Part shown: piece after piece, positions 17,506 to 25,994 of the stretch
Layout of the letters: each line of letters opens with the position of its first letter
How positions within the stretch are numbered: position 1 is the first letter of the stretch
Assembly (NCBI GenBank): GCA_029863605.1
Contig: JAOTVB010000001.1
Location: 224,187 to 288,186, forward strand
Origin: Myxococcales bacterium
GTDB lineage: Bacteria > Myxococcota_A > Polyangia > Polyangiales > Houyiibacteriaceae
Direction of reading: 5' to 3'
Length of the DNA stretch: 64,000 nt
Notes under the pieces: model-generated
Seen by the model: the letters and a program-made list of their open reading frames with translations, nothing else
The model's database searches: none
What the model was told of the DNA's origin: nothing
Program-made: the position numbers and the translations under genes

Positions 17506-17837
17506 GATGTGCTCCTTTTGTAGATTTGGAAAAGAGAGCGAAGCGCCTTCGTGTGCCGCAGCGCTCTCGGACTGACGAGGTTGTCGCCGGGACCTACGGG
17601 TGTCTATACGTAATTCTTCAGCGTTCCCGGCACGACTTCGCGCCGAAGACTTTGCGCGAAGTGACTAGGGGAAACGAAAGGACTGCGTCCGATTGGCAAG
17701 AGACTTTACTACCGCGCACCGAACGACACGATCAATTGACACTCGATCCGCAGAAGTGACGCGTCAGTACAATACTGGTGGTGCACAACACTCGCCCCGC
17801 ACACCTCGAGCTGAGAAGCTAAGCTACCTCGAGCCGG
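17506..17837. other. 332-base intergenic region
   Basis: No convincing gene. It carries the promoter region of the Cys-rich secreted protein and a perfect 10-bp palindrome TGACGCGTCA at 17757-17766. A TTGACA at 17736 and TACAAT at 17768 are 26 bases apart, too far for a normal promoter. A 77-codon frame on the plus strand has no protein-like features. Confidence 0.5.
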
Positions 17838-18308
17838 CTAGCCGCTCTCGCCACCGATGTCGTCCCAATACGCGTCCATTGTAACCTTGGTTTCGGCGCG
17901 TTCGTGGGCGTGGACCATCTCGAGGGCGGATCGGACTCGCTCTTTGAGCGATCGCAGCTCGCTTCGCTCCATCACTTCGTGCGCAGGAAAGTGGGCAGCT
18001 AGCTCCTTTAGCGCGGCGAGGATGCGTGGGTGGTCGAACATCAGTCGTTGAAGCCGAAACGCGAGCCGTGGAGAGTGTTCGCGTAGTTGGTGGTGAAGCC
18101 CAACCTCTTCGTCTCTGAAGTGGGCTCGGCATTCCTCGGCGAGATCATGGAGCGCCTCCCGAAGGATCAGGAGCCACTCGCCAACTGAGTCGACAGGCTG
18201 CCGAAGATACTCTTCGAGCCCCTGCAGCCTTTCTCTCAAATTTCCGTGATCGGAGAGGATCTGGTCTGTGGCACCATCGGGGGTGCCTTGGAGAGGTTCG
18301 ACGTTCAT
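17838..18308 (-). CDS. Hemerythrin HHE-type cation-binding protein
   Basis: A 156-residue four-helix protein of the hemerythrin HHE family. Candidate iron ligands fall in the usual order: His in SDHGNLRERL (helix 1), HFRDEEVGLHHQL (H-x4-E-x2-H-like, helix 2), FDHPRIL (helix 3), and VHAHERAETKV (helix 4). Family members bind a diiron centre and sense or store O2, NO or iron. It stands alone between unrelated genes; together with the flavodiiron-like protein at 9.4 kb it adds to the O2/NO-related genes in this window, but no shared regulation is visible. Confidence 0.85.
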   Translation of the reverse strand: MNVEPLQGTPDGATDQILSDHGNLRERLQGLEEYLRQPVDSVGEWLLILREALHDLAEECRAHFRDEEVGLHHQLREHSPRLAFRLQRLMFDHPRILAALKELAAHFPAHEVMERSELRSLKERVRSALEMVHAHERAETKVTMDAYWDDIGGESG

Positions 18309-18502
18309 GCCCGCCCCCGCGAATGATCACAGAATACACCCTGAGAGCCAAGAACACCAGAGATGCCGAAAGTGGCGCTATACGGCGATCGTCCTCGGCC
18401 TCCTGACGCCAAGAAGAGTTTCAGCCACTGTGTCCGCAACGTCCTAGCTGGAGGGGAGCGGGCGCTTTAGAAGACGCACTTTTCGAGTTAGGGTCTCTTC
18501 GA

Positions 18503-19633
18503 ATGGCACGGGAGCGGCACGCTGTGCGTATGGAACACGGGATGATTCTCGAAGCGGGCGTCGGCACTCTCGCGGATGGGAGTCCGGCGATCCCGACACG
18601 CATCGAAAGCATCGGTTGGAAGATCCCCGAGCGTATCCTGACCACGCAGGAGTTGATGCAGAGCACTCGTCATCATACTCACATCGAGCTCGAGCGGCTG
18701 ACGGGGATCCACCAGCGGCACGTCTGCTCGGAGGGCGAGGATTCATATACTCTGGCCGTTGGGGCGGCCAGGGATTGCCTCGAGCACTCGCGCCACGGCC
18801 CCGAGGACATCGAGATGCTGATCAACTGCAGCATCAGTCGGTACAAGGGGGGGCTTCGCCACCAGTGGGAGGCGCCGCTGAGCTTGAGCATCAAGGACGC
18901 CATCGGCGCGCACCGGGCGATCAGCTTCGACATCTCGAATGCATGCGCAGGGATGATGACCGGCGTCTTCATTCTGCACGATTTCATCCGACGAGGTGTC
19001 ATCAAGCGGGGCATGGCCGTGAGTGGCGAATGCATCTCCAACCTGGGCCAGAACGCCGCGACGCAGGTCCGCTGGGTACTCAGCGATCAACTCGCCTCCC
19101 TTACACTCGGGGACGCTGGCACCGCCGTGATCGTCGAGCGAACAGAAAGCGAGACCGATCACATCGCGGTAGCCGGCTTCACTACGCTGTCCGAACATAG
19201 TCGCCTCTGCCTCGGAGCGCCCAGCAAGGTTGGGCCTGGCGCTTCGATGTTCACGAAGGCACGGCAGATTCACAAGGTCGCGATTTCCGAATCCCCGCAA
19301 CTGCTCAAAGAGGCGCTCGACGCGGCAGGTTTCAGCTTTGGCGACATCGATTACATCATCCCTCACCAGACCTCGGCACGTGCCATCGAGCGCGGTGCAA
19401 GAGAGATCGGTGAGCGTCTCGGTGTGCAGCCAAAGCGCGTGGTGGTCACGGTCAATGAGTTTGGCAACACGTCGTCGACCACTCACTTCGTAGCGCTGCG
19501 GAAGTACCTCGGTGAGAAGCGCTTCAAGAAAGGCGATACCATCATGCTGATCTCGTTTGCATCGGGGCTCGAAGTTGGCGTCATGATCTTCCCCGTCGAA
19601 GAGATCTTGGATCGCTATGGGAACGAAGATTGA
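18503..19633 (+). CDS. 3-oxoacyl-ACP synthase III family (KAS III), catalytically intact
   Basis: A 376-residue thiolase-fold condensing enzyme of the FabH type. The triad is present: Cys in FDISNACAGMM (about 148), His in IIPHQTSAR (about 287) and Asn in NEFGNTSST (about 320). KAS III enzymes condense an acyl-CoA with malonyl-ACP (or a second acyl chain in OleA/PqsC-like members) using a Cys acyl-enzyme. ATGs at 18503, 18530 and 18542 are all possible starts and none has a strong ribosome site. The last codons overlap the ATG of a second, degenerate KAS III gene by 17 bases, implying co-translation and probably a heterodimer. Primary fatty-acid FabH is less likely because no fab genes are nearby. 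Confidence 0.87.
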   Translation: MARERHAVRMEHGMILEAGVGTLADGSPAIPTRIESIGWKIPERILTTQELMQSTRHHTHIELERLTGIHQRHVCSEGEDSYTLAVGAARDCLEHSRHGPEDIEMLINCSISRYKGGLRHQWEAPLSLSIKDAIGAHRAISFDISNACAGMMTGVFILHDFIRRGVIKRGMAVSGECISNLGQNAATQVRWVLSDQLASLTLGDAGTAVIVERTESETDHIAVAGFTTLSEHSRLCLGAPSKVGPGASMFTKARQIHKVAISESPQLLKEALDAAGFSFGDIDYIIPHQTSARAIERGAREIGERLGVQPKRVVVTVNEFGNTSSTTHFVALRKYLGEKRFKKGDTIMLISFASGLEVGVMIFPVEEILDRYGNED

Positions 19634-20609
19634 GGCCGCCAGCACGTCTCGCCCCCGTCCGCGCCTCGGAGGGACCGGTGCGATCAAGCTTGCCGATGAC
19701 GCCGCCCGAGCGTGCCTCGAGCGTGCAGGTCGCACCGCAGCCGACATCGACTTTCTGATCAACGCCGGCATCTATCGGGATAACAACATCGGTGAGCCGG
19801 CGGTGGCCTCGATCATCCAAGAGGACATCGGTGCAAACCCGGATCCCCCTTTGGAGGGCGGTCACGGGACGTTCTCCTTCGATGTCGTCAATGGTGCGGT
19901 CGGCGTTCTGACAGGCATCCACATCCTCGATGGGTTCCTGAACTCGGGTGCGATCGACGTCGGCATCGTGGTGACCTCGGATGCGGATCCAGAGCGCGGC
20001 AGCAACTGGGACTTCCCCTTCGGCCTAGTCGGTAGCGCTGGTCGAGTGTCGCGAAGCGGAGACTCCAGGTTTCCGTTTGCCGCGTTCGGGGGCGCGGTGC
20101 TGCTCTCGCGGAGCGAGGACGAAAATCAGGGCTTCTCGCGGTTCGCCTTTGCGACCTTCTCCGAGTTCAAGCATCTGCTCAAGGCCGAAATGAGTTGGGA
20201 AGAAGGGCCGATTCCGCGGGTTGTGGCCGACGTAGTTCCCGGGTTGGAGCCCGGCAGGAACGTCTTGCAGGTCGACCAAGGGGAGGGCTACGCGGCGCGG
20301 TGTGCAGAGTGTGCGCTGACTTCCACCGGCCCGTTCCTCGAGAGCGCCGGGCTCAATGTGAAGGACATCGACCTTCTCGTTCCGAGCCCGACCCCCGCGG
20401 GGTTCGCCGACACATTCAGTCAGGCGCTCGGCATGCCCGCCGATCGGGTCGCGCTGGTCGACGAGAGCTTTGCCCGCGTGCATACGGCTGGTCCGATTGC
20501 CGCGCTCGAAAGCAGCATGCGAACCGGTCAGTTTGGCGATGCTCGTAACGTGTTGTTCGTCATGGTCGGGGCGGGGATCACGGTCGGGCTTGCCCTGTAC
20601 CATCCGTAG
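19617..20609 (+). CDS. Degenerate KAS III-like partner lacking catalytic residues
   Basis: A 330-residue thiolase-fold protein in direct overlap with the KAS III gene. Alignment by eye of the nucleophile region gives FDVVNGAVGVLTG here against FDISNACAGMMTG in its neighbour: Cys has become Ala (about 93). The catalytic His motif PHQTS reads PSPTP, and the NEFGNTSS Asn motif reads DESFARVHTAG. All three catalytic positions are therefore lost while the fold framework is kept (VMVGAGITVGLALYHP at the C-terminus). The N-terminal ~70 residues of KAS III are absent. Inactive partners of this kind are known in the PqsB/PqsC heterodimer. A structural or regulatory subunit is the best inference. Confidence 0.78.
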   Translation: MGTKIEAASTSRPRPRLGGTGAIKLADDAARACLERAGRTAADIDFLINAGIYRDNNIGEPAVASIIQEDIGANPDPPLEGGHGTFSFDVVNGAVGVLTGIHILDGFLNSGAIDVGIVVTSDADPERGSNWDFPFGLVGSAGRVSRSGDSRFPFAAFGGAVLLSRSEDENQGFSRFAFATFSEFKHLLKAEMSWEEGPIPRVVADVVPGLEPGRNVLQVDQGEGYAARCAECALTSTGPFLESAGLNVKDIDLLVPSPTPAGFADTFSQALGMPADRVALVDESFARVHTAGPIAALESSMRTGQFGDARNVLFVMVGAGITVGLALYHP

Positions 20610-21054
20610 GTGCAACGCCGGCGGTCTGGAAGCGATGCTCTGCAACGTCTTTGAGAGCGCGATTGAAGGTGTCGAAGACCGGGACCTGGTCGCGGAACAA
20701 AAAGCTCATGGGCCCTGCCAATAGCCCGCGGAACACCTCGCCGTGCACGAAGTGCGTCCTCGAGCCTTCGGGCATCAGTTGGAAATAGTGCTCGCCGCTG
20801 ACGCCGAGCCGCGAGCCGACCCAGCGAAGCTCTCGTTCGGCGTCGGAACGCGTGATGCGGACCCGAAAACGAAGGTGGAGGCCGATGTTCGATCGGTAGT
20901 GAAGCCTTGCTGTGCTTCCCTCGGTGGCCGGCCCCTCGGCAGCGACGACCATCGGATTCCACTCGTGGAACCCGGAGAAGTCAGTCAGCACCGCCCACAC
21001 CACTGAAGGCGGGGCGTCGATGTCGATCTCGGTGCGTATGTGGGTCTCGCCCAT
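20578..21054 (-). CDS. SRPBCC family protein (polyketide cyclase/dehydrase-like)
   Basis: A 158-residue START/SRPBCC helix-grip protein. It shows the typical N-terminus (EIDIDAPPSVVWAVLTDFSGFHEWNPMV), a charged strand (LRFRVRITRSDAERELRW), and a C-terminal helix with FNRALKDVAEHR. The family binds hydrophobic ligands and includes polyketide cyclases and lipid-transfer proteins. Its start lies 74 bases inside the 3' end of the monooxygenase gene, and its 3' end overlaps the degenerate KAS gene by 32 bases. Ligand unknown, but the company of KAS, BVMO and SDR genes suggests a lipid or polyketide-like compound. Confidence 0.85.
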   Translation of the reverse strand: MGETHIRTEIDIDAPPSVVWAVLTDFSGFHEWNPMVVAAEGPATEGSTARLHYRSNIGLHLRFRVRITRSDAERELRWVGSRLGVSGEHYFQLMPEGSRTHFVHGEVFRGLLAGPMSFLFRDQVPVFDTFNRALKDVAEHRFQTAGVAPTDGTGQARP

Positions 21055-22561
21055 AGCTTTGGACGGTAGTCCTTTGGAGGTGCGGCGTCCATACGTAATG
21101 GTCTACTTCGACGGCTCGGGTACGGGCGCGATACCGGAACGAAAAGCCTGGCCAAATGGCGATGTTCTTGCCGTCTTCCTGCGTGTACCAGCTCTTGCAA
21201 CCCGAGGTCCACACGGTGTTCTCGAGCCTTTGCTCGAGCTCCTCGTTGTAGCGCCGGAGCGCGGGAGTGCGGACGTTCATGTACTTGGCCTTCTTCTTTT
21301 GCAAGAGCTTCAAGCATTGGACGATGTAATGCACCTGCGACTCGATCATGAAGAGTAGCGAGTTGTGCCCGAGACCCGTATTTGGCCCGACGAGCTCAAA
21401 CATGTTCGGAAAGCCCGCCACCGTGATGCCGAGATAGGCCTCCGCGCCGTTTTCCCAGCATGAGAGCAGGTCGCGCCCACCCAAGCCTTTGATCGTCAGC
21501 TTATCCAGGTAGTTTCGGGGGTCCGCCTCAAAGCCGGTGCCAAGGATGATCGCGTCGACCGGCCGCTCCACACCGTCGCTCGTCACCACGCTGTTCTCTT
21601 TGACCTCAGTGAGGGCGTCGGTGACCAGCTCGACGTTCGGGCGATTGAACGTCTGGTAGTAGTTGTTGGAGAGAAGCACCCGCTTGCAGCCGATTGTGTA
21701 GTCGGGTGTGAGCTGTTCGACGATCGCCGGGTCGTCGACGCAGCGTTTGATGTAGAGCGTGGCGAGTTTCTCGAGAGGCCTCGTGAGGACGGGGTTCATG
21801 ATCGGCAAGACACGAAGCTCGTTGCGCACGTAAAGCCACCCTCGATGGAGCTTTCGAAGCTGGGGCGAGAGGCGGAACAAGAGCTTCTCGATCTTCGAGT
21901 ACTCGCGGTCGGGCTTTGGTAGGATCCAGGGCGCCGTTCGTTGAAAGACATGGACCTGTTTCACTTGGGGAGCGATCTCGGGGACGTACTGAATGGCGCT
22001 TCCGCCCGTCCCGATCGAGGCCACCGTCTTCCCCTCGAAGTCGAAATTGTGGTCCCACTGCGAGGAATGAAAGATCTTGCCTTGGAAAGTTTCGAGCCCA
22101 GGCACGTCAGGGCTCAGCGGGACGTGTAGCGGCCCGGTACCCAGCACGAAAGCCCGTGCAGTGACCGTGCTGCCGTTCGTCGTCCGGATGTGCCAATGCC
22201 CTGGGCCTGCGTCGAAAACCGCTTCGTCGACTTCGTGGCCGAATCGAATGTGCGTTCGGAGCCCGTGCTCGTCCGTGCACCGAAGGATGTAATCGTAGAT
22301 TTCGTTCCACGGTGCGAACTTCCGGGACCAGTTTGGGTTCCCCTCAAACGAATAGGAGTAGAGATGGGATTGCACGTCGCATGCGCAACCAGGGTACGTA
22401 TTCTGTCTCCACGTCCCGCCCACCTCTTCGGCTTTTTCGAGCACGACGAACGAATCAATGCCGGCCTCTTTCAGCTTGATGGCCATGCAGAGGCCCGAGA
22501 AACCCGCTCCAACGATGGCGACGTCGAAATCTGCTTCGGTACGTTGGGCGCTCGCAGCCAT
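20981..22561 (-). CDS. Baeyer-Villiger-type flavin monooxygenase
   Basis: A 526-residue FAD/NADPH monooxygenase. It has an N-terminal FAD motif VAIVGAGFSGLCMA (about 14-27), the class B/BVMO-type central motif FQGKIFHSSQWDHNF (about 156), an NADPH motif ASIGTGGSAIQ (about 178), and HVFQRTAPWILP. The C-terminal SWYTQEDGKNIAIWPGFSFRYRARTR block is typical of actinobacterial and myxobacterial ketone monooxygenases. These insert O2-derived oxygen into ketones, including steroid or long-chain ones. The frame runs about 25 residues past the normal end and overlaps the SRPBCC gene by 74 bases, so a small frameshift near the 3' end is possible. Divergent from the SDR gene. Confidence 0.92.
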   Translation of the reverse strand: MAASAQRTEADFDVAIVGAGFSGLCMAIKLKEAGIDSFVVLEKAEEVGGTWRQNTYPGCACDVQSHLYSYSFEGNPNWSRKFAPWNEIYDYILRCTDEHGLRTHIRFGHEVDEAVFDAGPGHWHIRTTNGSTVTARAFVLGTGPLHVPLSPDVPGLETFQGKIFHSSQWDHNFDFEGKTVASIGTGGSAIQYVPEIAPQVKQVHVFQRTAPWILPKPDREYSKIEKLLFRLSPQLRKLHRGWLYVRNELRVLPIMNPVLTRPLEKLATLYIKRCVDDPAIVEQLTPDYTIGCKRVLLSNNYYQTFNRPNVELVTDALTEVKENSVVTSDGVERPVDAIILGTGFEADPRNYLDKLTIKGLGGRDLLSCWENGAEAYLGITVAGFPNMFELVGPNTGLGHNSLLFMIESQVHYIVQCLKLLQKKKAKYMNVRTPALRRYNEELEQRLENTVWTSGCKSWYTQEDGKNIAIWPGFSFRYRARTRAVEVDHYVWTPHLQRTTVQSYGRDPHTHRDRHRRPAFSGVGGAD

Positions 22562-22735
22562 GCCAATTTAATAACCACTAGAGCATGGTTGTGCCCGATG
22601 CTCCGCCGCAATTCGGGGCTTGCGCAAAGAATGCGCGGCGCCCGTCCCGGACCCGCGCATCTTCTGCATCACGCAGCTCTTGCGTCTGGTAAGGTTGCAA
22701 TCGATACCACACATCGGGTGAGTGGAGGGCGAGTC

Positions 22736-23575
22736 ATGGCCGACAAAGTTGCGTTCATCACCGGCGGCGCTTCCGGAATAGGGGCGGCTTTTGCGAAGCA
22801 GCTCGCAGGGCGAAACACCGAGGTGATCCTAGCCGATCGTCAGCTCGGCCTCGCCGAAGAGATCGCCGCGGCGATTCGGCAGAGCGGAGCCGAGGCGACC
22901 GCAGTGGAGCTCGATGTGCGCGACGCATCGCAGTTCGAACAGGTCGTCGACGACACCATCGGGCGCACGGGTCGCATCGACTACCTGTTCAACAATGCGG
23001 GCATCGGAGTCGGAGGCGCCATCCTCGGCTACACGCTGCCCGATTGGTACGACGTGTTCGATGTCAATCTGCGCGGCGTCGCGCATGGCATACAGGCGGT
23101 GTATCCGGTCATGTGCCGGCAGGGGTCGGGACACATCATCAATACGGCATCGATGGCGGGGCTGTTGCCGACAGGAGAGGCGGCCAGCTACGCGGCGACC
23201 AAGCACGCGGTCGTCGGGCTCAGCAAGTCGCTTCGGATCGAAGCCAAAGAGCACGGTGTGAAGGTGTCTGCACTCTGCCCAGGGGCGATTCGCACACCGA
23301 TCCTCACGACCGGGAAGTACGGACGCCTCAATCTGAAGGAAGGCGCCGAGACCAAAGTAATGGAGCTCTGGGAGCACGTGCGGCCGATGAACGTCGACGT
23401 GTTTGCGCGCAAAGCATTACGCGACATCGAGCGCAACAAGCCGATCATCATCGTGCCCTCGTTTTGGAAGGCTTTCTGGTGGCTCGAACGTTTTTCGCCA
23501 AACGTCAGTCTATGGCTGTGGGGCAAAGTGTACGGGCACTTCCGCGACGAGCTGGAGCCGTACCGGTTGCCGTGA
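22736..23575 (+). CDS. Short-chain dehydrogenase/reductase
   Basis: A 279-residue classical SDR. It shows the cofactor motif TGGASGIG (about 9-16), NNAG (about 86), catalytic Ser in NTASMAG (about 139) and YAATK (Tyr/Lys about 153/157). The start at 22736 follows GGAGGG at good distance; a much longer upstream frame antisense to the BVMO is not used. SDRs interconvert alcohols and ketones with NAD(P)H. Placed back-to-back with a BVMO, it plausibly supplies the ketone substrate. The C-terminal aromatic segment (SFWKAFWWLERFSPNVSLW) suggests membrane association. Confidence 0.9.
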   Translation: MADKVAFITGGASGIGAAFAKQLAGRNTEVILADRQLGLAEEIAAAIRQSGAEATAVELDVRDASQFEQVVDDTIGRTGRIDYLFNNAGIGVGGAILGYTLPDWYDVFDVNLRGVAHGIQAVYPVMCRQGSGHIINTASMAGLLPTGEAASYAATKHAVVGLSKSLRIEAKEHGVKVSALCPGAIRTPILTTGKYGRLNLKEGAETKVMELWEHVRPMNVDVFARKALRDIERNKPIIIVPSFWKAFWWLERFSPNVSLWLWGKVYGHFRDELEPYRLP

Positions 23576-23607
23576 TCGGCGGCCTCGCCTCGTCTATTCC
23601 GGCTACG

Positions 23608-24492
23608 TCAGTCGAGCTTCAGGCCGCAGAGCGGGTCGTCGGGGGCGCAGGTCTCGCTCTTTTTCCTGGTCGAAGATTGCGTAGACCCGGCCTTGGCTCG
23701 CTCTTTTTGACGAGCCTCCCGCTCCTTTTCCCGTTGCTCCCGCGCCTCGAGCGTCTGTTCGAGCTGCGCCGTCGCCTGCTCGGCTTCCTCGGCACGCCGC
23801 TGCGCGTCGATCAGACCTTCCTGGGCGCGCTCTTTGTCTTCGAGCGCGAGCTGTTGGGCTTGGCGTGCTCGCTCGGCTTCGAGTGCCTTGTTTTCGAGGG
23901 CAGGCTTGACTCCGAACAAGTAACCCGCGGCGCTGCCGAAGATCACAACAGCCAGACCGCCCACCAGAATACGTCGATTGCGAATCTTTCGTTTCTCCAT
24001 CGTTTGGATGGCGGCCATCTCTCGGTCGTGTGCGAGCAAGCGCTCTTGCTCCGCCGCACGCGCCTTCGCCTCCTCTTGGAGCTGCACGCGAAGCTCGGCG
24101 TCTTTCTCGACCTGTAGTCGGCGCGCCTCTTCCTCGCGGCGCGCCTGCTCCTCGGCCATCCGGGCTTGTTCCTCGGCGCGGCGTTGCGCTTCTTCTTCTT
24201 CGAGCTTGCGTCGGGTCGCTTCCTCCTGGCGGCGCCGTGCATCCTCGGCCGCCTGGATTCGGGCTTCCTCTTCCTCGCGAACTCGAGTCTCCTGAAGACT
24301 ATCGAGCTCCCGCAATTGTGTCGTGAGGGAATCAGACCTCGTCGGTTCCGGCATAGTTGCTTCCCGCCTCCTCACTGATTCTGGCAAATCCGGGGGACCG
24401 CTGCCTATGGGTTTCGTCCGCATTTCATCAAAGACGCGCGAAACCTCACGAGGATCTGCGGTGAGCTCCCACAAAGTTGTGAGCTGGGACAC
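23608..24492 (-). CDS. Long coiled-coil protein with one transmembrane segment
   Basis: A 294-residue protein dominated by charged heptad sequence (Glu/Arg/Ala-rich, about 70-165 and 205-260) flanking one hydrophobic segment (about 174-196). The tail carries CAPDDPLCGLKLD with two cysteines. It is probably a bitopic membrane protein with coiled coils on both sides. GTG at 24492 gives the longest form; ATG at 24354 (after GGAGG/GGGAAG) is an alternative. It starts 24 bases after the outer-membrane barrel gene and is therefore probably the fourth gene of the RND/LolA-like/barrel operon. No family recognised; a structural envelope-spanning role is speculation. Confidence 0.7.
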   Translation of the reverse strand: MSQLTTLWELTADPREVSRVFDEMRTKPIGSGPPDLPESVRRREATMPEPTRSDSLTTQLRELDSLQETRVREEEEARIQAAEDARRRQEEATRRKLEEEEAQRRAEEQARMAEEQARREEEARRLQVEKDAELRVQLQEEAKARAAEQERLLAHDREMAAIQTMEKRKIRNRRILVGGLAVVIFGSAAGYLFGVKPALENKALEAERARQAQQLALEDKERAQEGLIDAQRRAEEAEQATAQLEQTLEAREQREKEREARQKERAKAGSTQSSTRKKSETCAPDDPLCGLKLD

Positions 24493-24516
24493 GAACTCGC
24501 AGGATTTCCGGGCTTG

Positions 24517-25968
24517 TCAGTAGCGGAACTCGATATCGACTTGGATCTGGGAGTCGTTGCGAAAAAACTCGAGGACGTTGTCGCCCTGGGGGATATAACC
24601 TCGGCCCTCGAGTAAGATTTTCCAGTTCTCGCCGAAGCGACGTGCAGCCTCGGCCGCGATGAAGACCGTTCCGTCCTCGGTGTCGATGAACGCGCCGATC
24701 AAAAACTCGGTGCTTCCCACATCGTTCAGTGTCAAGCGCATCCCAGTGAAGAAGTCGTTGTTGAACAGGATGAACGTGTTGTTGTCGCGGCCGTCGTAGT
24801 TGTACTCGAGGATCACGCCGACATCGACGACGCTCCCGTTGGCCTGAAAGAAGGTGTATTCAAAGCCCCCGGTGATCGCGCCAAACGTCGGGCCTTGGCC
24901 CCCTCGCACGATCGACTCGACTTTGAGCAACCAGCCCTCGATGGTGTACTGCGCGTCGAGGCCGCCTTGGTGGATCAGCGCGTAAACGGGTTGGAAGACC
25001 GGTACACCCGCGCCGGTTGCAGCCAGGAAGAGCTGGGGCTCGCGGGCTGTGCCGAAGAAGTAACTCAGGCCCAAGTCGAGGCCGGCGACGGCGTACGACC
25101 AGCGGAAGGCGGTACTGATCTGGCCTTGTTTGAGGCGCGATTCGTAGACGCGGATGCCGTTGTCGACCGGCAATGGAAGGGTGGGGCGGCCGAGCGGCCC
25201 CGGGAACACCAACGGCCGCGCCCAGCTCATGACGAACAGGCTGAATGTGCCGGCCTTTTCATGGGTATACGAAGTGGTGATCATCGCCTGACCAAGCTTG
25301 ATGTCGGTGTCGAAGTCTTCGACCAAATCGGTCTGGTTGATGATGTCGACCAAGTGGCGCGACTCGGTGACGCCCCAGAAAACCTTGTGCACCCCGAACC
25401 CGAACGTCCACTCGTTGAAAAACAGCTCGAAGAACCCCTCACGGATGTCGCCGTGGGTGCGGTTGCGATCGTGTTGGTCGACTCGGCCAAACAAGATCAG
25501 CTCGAAGTTCATGTTGTCCGTGACGTTCATGAAGAACCCCGGCTCCCAGGCAAGCGAGCCGTTGAACCAGTAGTCGTTCAGCACGGGAGATCCGGGCGGC
25601 GGGGAAAGCGCCGGTTGCGGGAAGAACCGCCCTTGGACGTCGAAGAACCCGAAAAGATCTCCGCGTTTGAAGCGGTCGCCGAAGGTCTCGCGCTCTTCTT
25701 CCTGCTCCTGCTCCCCCTCTGGCTCCTGGTCGGCGGTAGCCTCTTCCTCGGTCGGTTCTTCCTCGTCCTTCCACTCCGCTTCCTTTTCGGTGGTCGTAGG
25801 AGTGGTGAGCTCGAGCTCGACGCCTTCGGGTGCCGGCTCTTGAAGCTCGCGCACTTTTTCGTCGGCTTCTTCCATGCGCTCCGCCGGCGTCTCTTGGGCA
25901 CTCGCCCGCGTCGAGCCCCCGAGGCAAAGCAGGGCCGTCAGCAACCATAAGAGGGTCGAAACAGGCAT
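24517..25968 (-). CDS. Outer-membrane beta-barrel protein of RND/LolA-like operon
   Basis: A 483-residue protein with a signal peptide (MPVSTLLWLLTALL then ASA-Q), an acidic Glu/Pro/Thr linker (about 35-105), then a barrel-like region with alternating aromatic strands (FFDVQGRFFP, GFFELFFNEWTFGFG, GVILEYNYDG) and a terminal IQVDIEFRY ending in aromatic Tyr, as required for BAM insertion. The start at 25968 is chosen for its signal peptide; a TTG at 25998 would overlap the upstream gene by 4 bases. It resembles DUF1302-type porins found beside RND lipid exporters. Probable outer-membrane exit or receptor for the cargo of the upstream genes. Confidence 0.83.
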   Translation of the reverse strand: MPVSTLLWLLTALLCLGGSTRASAQETPAERMEEADEKVRELQEPAPEGVELELTTPTTTEKEAEWKDEEEPTEEEATADQEPEGEQEQEEERETFGDRFKRGDLFGFFDVQGRFFPQPALSPPPGSPVLNDYWFNGSLAWEPGFFMNVTDNMNFELILFGRVDQHDRNRTHGDIREGFFELFFNEWTFGFGVHKVFWGVTESRHLVDIINQTDLVEDFDTDIKLGQAMITTSYTHEKAGTFSLFVMSWARPLVFPGPLGRPTLPLPVDNGIRVYESRLKQGQISTAFRWSYAVAGLDLGLSYFFGTAREPQLFLAATGAGVPVFQPVYALIHQGGLDAQYTIEGWLLKVESIVRGGQGPTFGAITGGFEYTFFQANGSVVDVGVILEYNYDGRDNNTFILFNNDFFTGMRLTLNDVGSTEFLIGAFIDTEDGTVFIAAEAARRFGENWKILLEGRGYIPQGDNVLEFFRNDSQIQVDIEFRY

Positions 25969-25994
25969 GCGTTGTCCGTCGCAGCCGTTCGAGC

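Noticed and set aside
17736-17773. TTGACA and TACAAT as a sigma-70 promoter
   Set aside because: The spacer is 26 bases, far from the 16-18 needed.
18743-19771. A 342-codon minus-strand frame across the KAS III pair
   Set aside because: Antisense to two thiolase-fold genes; no recognisable domain.
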